Below, piece by piece: positions 39,762 to 42,227 of a DNA stretch of 42,227 bases. The notes beneath the pieces were generated by a model, which worked only from the letters and a program-made list of their open reading frames with translations, had not been told where the DNA came from and ran no database searches. Position 1 is the first letter of the stretch, and every line of letters starts with the position of its first letter. Made by a program: the position numbers and the translations under genes. The DNA is taken from NCBI GenBank assembly GCA_016189905.1, contig JACPRP010000056.1, positions 1-42,227 of the forward strand, in the 5' to 3' direction. Source of the stretch: Chloroflexota bacterium (GTDB taxonomy: Bacteria; Chloroflexota; UBA6077; FW602-bin22; JACPRP01).

Positions 39762-40109
39762 CCTCTATCTACTCCTTCCAAATCTAGGCTTTAGCAAGAA
39801 ACGCTGACTATCAGATGCGAGTTGTTCCCAAGCGCTAGCGCCGCCCATTAACAAACTGGAGCGCTCCGGAAATTCGCCTTAACGGGCACCGGCGGTCGCC
39901 ATAGCTGGCGGCAATCGTCCGGATAGCAACAAGCAGACGCCACGGGGCGACGATTATCAGCCCGCTGCCCCGTCGGCATCAGGCCGCGTTCTCCGTGGCT
40001 CAATCGATCACACAAGACGCGGAAAAGCTTGTCCTGCCGCAATTCTGCCCCCGCCGCAAGCAGAATGCTCTCTCACAGCATCGCTGGGTTGACGTTCATC
40101 TGTCTGCAT

Positions 40110-40137
40110 ATTCTACTTACCCTGCGCGCTTTGTCAA
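40110..40137 (-). promoter_or_regulatory. Promoter of the UbiD-6 unit
   Basis: On the reverse strand TTGACA (40137-40132), 16 bases, TAGAAT (40115-40110). It lies about 350 bases before the UbiD-6 start. Confidence 0.6.
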
Positions 40138-40186
40138 GCCTCTCTTAGCTTGAGCTTGCAGCCGAACGTATAAGGCGGTCTTCCTC

Positions 40187-40215
40187 TTGACATTTGACGT
40201 CTGGACGTCTATACT
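40187..40215 (+). promoter_or_regulatory. Strong promoter giving a leaderless methyltransferase mRNA
   Basis: TTGACA at 40187-40192, 17 bases, TATACT at 40210-40215. The ATG at 40222 falls at the expected transcript start. The spacer contains GACGTC twice (40197-40202 and 40204-40209), each a palindrome, in tandem 7 bases apart: a likely operator. Confidence 0.75.
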
Positions 40216-40221
40216 GTCGCT

Positions 40222-41382
40222 ATGGTCGAAGAACAGACAGGTGAAGGGCTGATAAGGTACGCGCCTGGGCGTGTCCGCGACGCCATCTTGCAAGTGATGA
40301 CACTGACGTCGGAGCCCCTCTCAATCAAACAAATCGAGGAGCGGGTATGCAGAGTTATTGGCCCTACCCCAACATCCTCGGTGAGATCATACTTACGTCT
40401 GAACACACCGGATCTCTTTGTTCGAGAGGAGCGAGGCGTTTACCGTGTCGCACGCGAATACGGTGGAGTTCAGCGAGAAATCACCCAAATTCCGGAGTGG
40501 GAGAAACCGGTTGTTTTCGGCGGGGCGAGACTGGTGCACGCAGACTGTTTCGATTGGCTGGAGACTCAGGAAGATAACAGCATCACTGCTGTCGTGACCG
40601 ACCCGCCTTATGGCTTGCAGGAGTATACTCCGGAGCAGCAGCGTAAGCTCCGCAACCGTAAGGGTGGGGTATGGAGAATTCCCCCGGCGTTTGATGGACA
40701 CACGAGGTCGCCGTTACCCCGCTTCACGACGCTTACCGTGTCCCAGATCGAGCAGTTGCGCACGTTCTTCTTCGTTTGGGCGCGCCTCTTGCTGCCCAAG
40801 CTCGTGCCTGGCGCCAACGTGGTCGTGGCGTCGAACCCACTGCTCTCTTTTATCGTTTCGGGGGCTTTGGCTGAAGCCGGGCTAGAACGTCGAGGAGAAA
40901 TCATAAGACTTGTAATGACTATGCGGGGTGGTGATCGACCCAAGGCAGCTCACAAGGAGTTTCAAGCGGTAAGCGTTATGCCTCGATCTATGTGGGAACC
41001 TTGGGTGGTCTTCAGAAAGCCAATCGAAGGCAGAGTGCAGGACAACTTACGAAAATGGAAAACGGGAGGGTTTCGGCGGCCATCTCCTGAGAGACCGTTC
41101 GGAGACGTGATACCTTCCTCTCCAACCAGGCAGAACGAACGTGACCTTGCTCCTCATCCCAGCCTTAAGCCACAAGCGTTCCTCCGGGCTCTTGTGCGCG
41201 GCGTTCTGCCTCTGGGTGAGGGAGTTGTGCTTGACCCCTTCGCCGGCGCAGGGTCAACGCTGGCTGCCGCCGAGGCCATCGGCTACCAGAGCATCGGAAT
41301 TGAGAAAGACGTTCACTACTTTGACATCGCACGGGGGGCGATTCCGAAACTGGCGGCATTTCAACCTAATGGCAAGGCCTAG
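40222..41382 (+). CDS. DNA methyltransferase (beta-class, N6-adenine or N4-cytosine)
   Basis: A 386-residue modification enzyme using S-adenosylmethionine. Residues 1-80 look like a winged-helix HTH (SIKQIEERV, then SSVRSYLRLNTPDLFVREERGVYRV), probably for DNA binding or autoregulation. The catalytic motif IV is DPPYG at 127-131; the AdoMet motif I, DPFAGAGST, comes late, near residue 338. This order marks the beta class, and the long region between them is the target-recognition part. There is no ribosome site, and the ATG coincides with the predicted transcript start, so the mRNA is probably leaderless. Its end overlaps the convergent endonuclease gene by 4 bases. Target sequence unknown. 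Confidence 0.9.
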   Translation: MVEEQTGEGLIRYAPGRVRDAILQVMTLTSEPLSIKQIEERVCRVIGPTPTSSVRSYLRLNTPDLFVREERGVYRVAREYGGVQREITQIPEWEKPVVFGGARLVHADCFDWLETQEDNSITAVVTDPPYGLQEYTPEQQRKLRNRKGGVWRIPPAFDGHTRSPLPRFTTLTVSQIEQLRTFFFVWARLLLPKLVPGANVVVASNPLLSFIVSGALAEAGLERRGEIIRLVMTMRGGDRPKAAHKEFQAVSVMPRSMWEPWVVFRKPIEGRVQDNLRKWKTGGFRRPSPERPFGDVIPSSPTRQNERDLAPHPSLKPQAFLRALVRGVLPLGEGVVLDPFAGAGSTLAAAEAIGYQSIGIEKDVHYFDIARGAIPKLAAFQPNGKA

Positions 41383-42023
41383 ACCCTGTATATCCAGTTT
41401 TCGCGAAGCTTCTTGATTCCCCCACGATGAAGAGTTGCCGTGCGGGTGCCGAGTTCGCTCCTGGGATTTCGCCTGAAATCTTCTATGGTGACCTGGCCCA
41501 AATACACCTCGGCAAAAGTCATTGGCCTCCGGTCGCGAGCCGGTTCGCTCTCGGTGTCCACATCATAGACAAATACGCACATCCACTGGTTTCTGGCGCC
41601 GTGGGTGTCTACGGCACCCCCGGCCTTACGAGTTGTTTTTATCTCGATTCCTTCCTGGCCAGCACTGGTTGCGTTTCCAGGGTACACCCCTTGCACGATC
41701 AAATCTGGATGGCCGTTGAAGTACTGGTTCTCGGTAAGGACTCGTGAATGCTTCGCCAAGCTTGCGGTAAGCATATCCGAAAGAACGCCGGACATGATCG
41801 CGGGTCGGAGCATATCGTCAAGCCTTCGCAGTCCCCTCTCGGTAAGGCTAGAATTGACGTCGTAGAAGAAGTCGTACACGTCCTGCATCGCCATCTCGAA
41901 GTCCTTTAGCCTCAATTCGTAAGGGAGCCGCGCTTTCTTGTTGAACTTCGTCTGGTCTACAGTATTGCGCTGCACTGCCATTTCTCCAGTTACCCCTCCC
42001 GCTTCACTTCTAGCAAGAGCCAT
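41379..42023 (-). CDS. Putative type II restriction endonuclease (PD-(D/E)xK fold)
   Basis: A 214-residue protein convergent with the methyltransferase. Pro106-Asp107 (GHPDLIVQG), then Glu127-Ile-Lys129 (GIEIKTTRK), fit the PD-x(19)-ExK nuclease signature, and its pairing with a methyltransferase makes a restriction enzyme the best reading. The N-terminal ~90 residues are helical with MQDVYDFFYDVNSSL. ATG 42023 has AAGG directly adjacent and no good spacing; ATG 41981 (MAVQRNTVDQTKF) is a plausible alternative start. A reverse-strand promoter candidate lies at 42129-42158. No sequence-specific family was recognised. Confidence 0.75.
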   Translation of the reverse strand: MALARSEAGGVTGEMAVQRNTVDQTKFNKKARLPYELRLKDFEMAMQDVYDFFYDVNSSLTERGLRRLDDMLRPAIMSGVLSDMLTASLAKHSRVLTENQYFNGHPDLIVQGVYPGNATSAGQEGIEIKTTRKAGGAVDTHGARNQWMCVFVYDVDTESEPARDRRPMTFAEVYLGQVTIEDFRRNPRSELGTRTATLHRGGIKKLRENWIYRV

Positions 42024-42128
42024 CCTTTGCGTGATCTTGTTAACTGGGTAAGGGTTTCCTCTTTGCTTGGCAAGTTCTCCCAGAACCCCAACGCCCGCTT
42101 AATAAGGCGAGGCATCAGCCCGTGCCCA

Positions 42129-42158
42129 ATACTATCCTATCAAGTTGGGAAGAGTCAA
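42129..42158 (-). promoter_or_regulatory. Candidate promoter for the endonuclease gene
   Basis: On the reverse strand TTGACT (42158-42153), 18 bases, TAGTAT (42134-42129). The leader would be about 100 bases. The remaining bases to the right edge show nothing I can support. Confidence 0.45.
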
Positions 42159-42227
42159 TTCGCCCCTTACAGACTGAAGTATTGATATAAGATCAAGGAC
42201 TCAGGCCATAGCGTGCCAGGATAGCCT

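Larger units (their letters stand above)
39762..40221 (-). other. Long leader and divergent promoter region of UbiD-6
   Basis: 460 bases without a credible gene. On the reverse strand a promoter (40137-40110) would start a leader of about 340 bases. It contains the hairpins ATTCTGC 40042-40048 / GCAGAAT 40060-40066 and ACGGGGC 39942-39948 / GCCCCGT 39967-39973, and the palindromes GGAGCGCTCC and GCGCTAGCGC nearer the gene. The forward methyltransferase promoter lies just to the right, at 40187-40215. Confidence 0.45.

Noticed and set aside
39762..40221. tRNA or other known RNA gene in the gap before UbiD-6
   Set aside because: No cloverleaf or TpsiC-like signature; only isolated hairpins.
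1..42227. Transposases, insertion sequences, attachment sites or prophage genes
   Set aside because: No recognisable transposase, integrase, terminal inverted repeats or target duplications in any frame.

Overview
This window most likely comes from an anaerobic bacterium, probably Chloroflexota and perhaps near Dehalococcoidia. This is an inference. It rests on a mutS2 gene behind a cvpA-like gene, a double zinc-ribbon membrane protein, a UbiA enzyme of the polyprenyl-phosphate phosphoribosyltransferase type, a secreted glycosidase with a BACON-like domain and a C-terminal YLP motif as seen in many Chloroflexi secreted proteins, frequent GTG/TTG starts, and many UbiD and tungsten/molybdenum enzymes. 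No rRNA, tRNA, CRISPR array or insertion sequence was recognised.

Layout. Positions 1-6749 are mostly housekeeping: a glycosyltransferase cut by the window edge, a CvpA-like membrane protein, MutS2, a zinc-ribbon membrane protein, and a reverse-strand UbiA-type prenyltransferase plus pyruvate kinase pair. Positions 6750-21708 form a forward-strand anaerobic redox island: two UbiD-family (de)carboxylases, two tandem SdhA/FrdA-like flavoproteins, a molybdopterin oxidoreductase, a tungsten-type aldehyde:ferredoxin oxidoreductase (AOR), a four-cluster ferredoxin, an SdhB-like [2Fe-2S] domain protein, a dicluster ferredoxin, a tiny protein resembling only the AOR C-terminus, a third UbiD and an 83-residue partner. 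Positions 22044-25902 carry a Lon-type protease and a membrane-anchored glucosaminidase. Positions 25935-33147 (reverse strand) are a carbohydrate region: a secreted glycosidase, two GH57-type proteins (one apparently lacking its catalytic residues), two GT4 glycosyltransferases and a small zinc protein. Positions 33577-39761 (reverse strand) hold three more UbiD genes and a lipoprotein NMT1/TauA-type binding protein. The right end (40222-42023) is a convergent type II-like restriction-modification pair.

How it may work together (inference). Six UbiD enzymes point to prenylated-FMN-dependent carboxylation or decarboxylation of aromatic or alpha,beta-unsaturated acids. AOR, the molybdoenzyme and the SdhA-like flavoproteins could supply acid/aldehyde and alkene reduction or oxidation, wired by ferredoxins that look like a split SdhB. 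No UbiX (prenyl-FMN synthase), CoA ligase or benzoyl-CoA reductase set is in the window, so the substrate is unknown. Three UbiD promoter regions share the core CTATGNTATCGT or a close variant, suggesting coordinated control.
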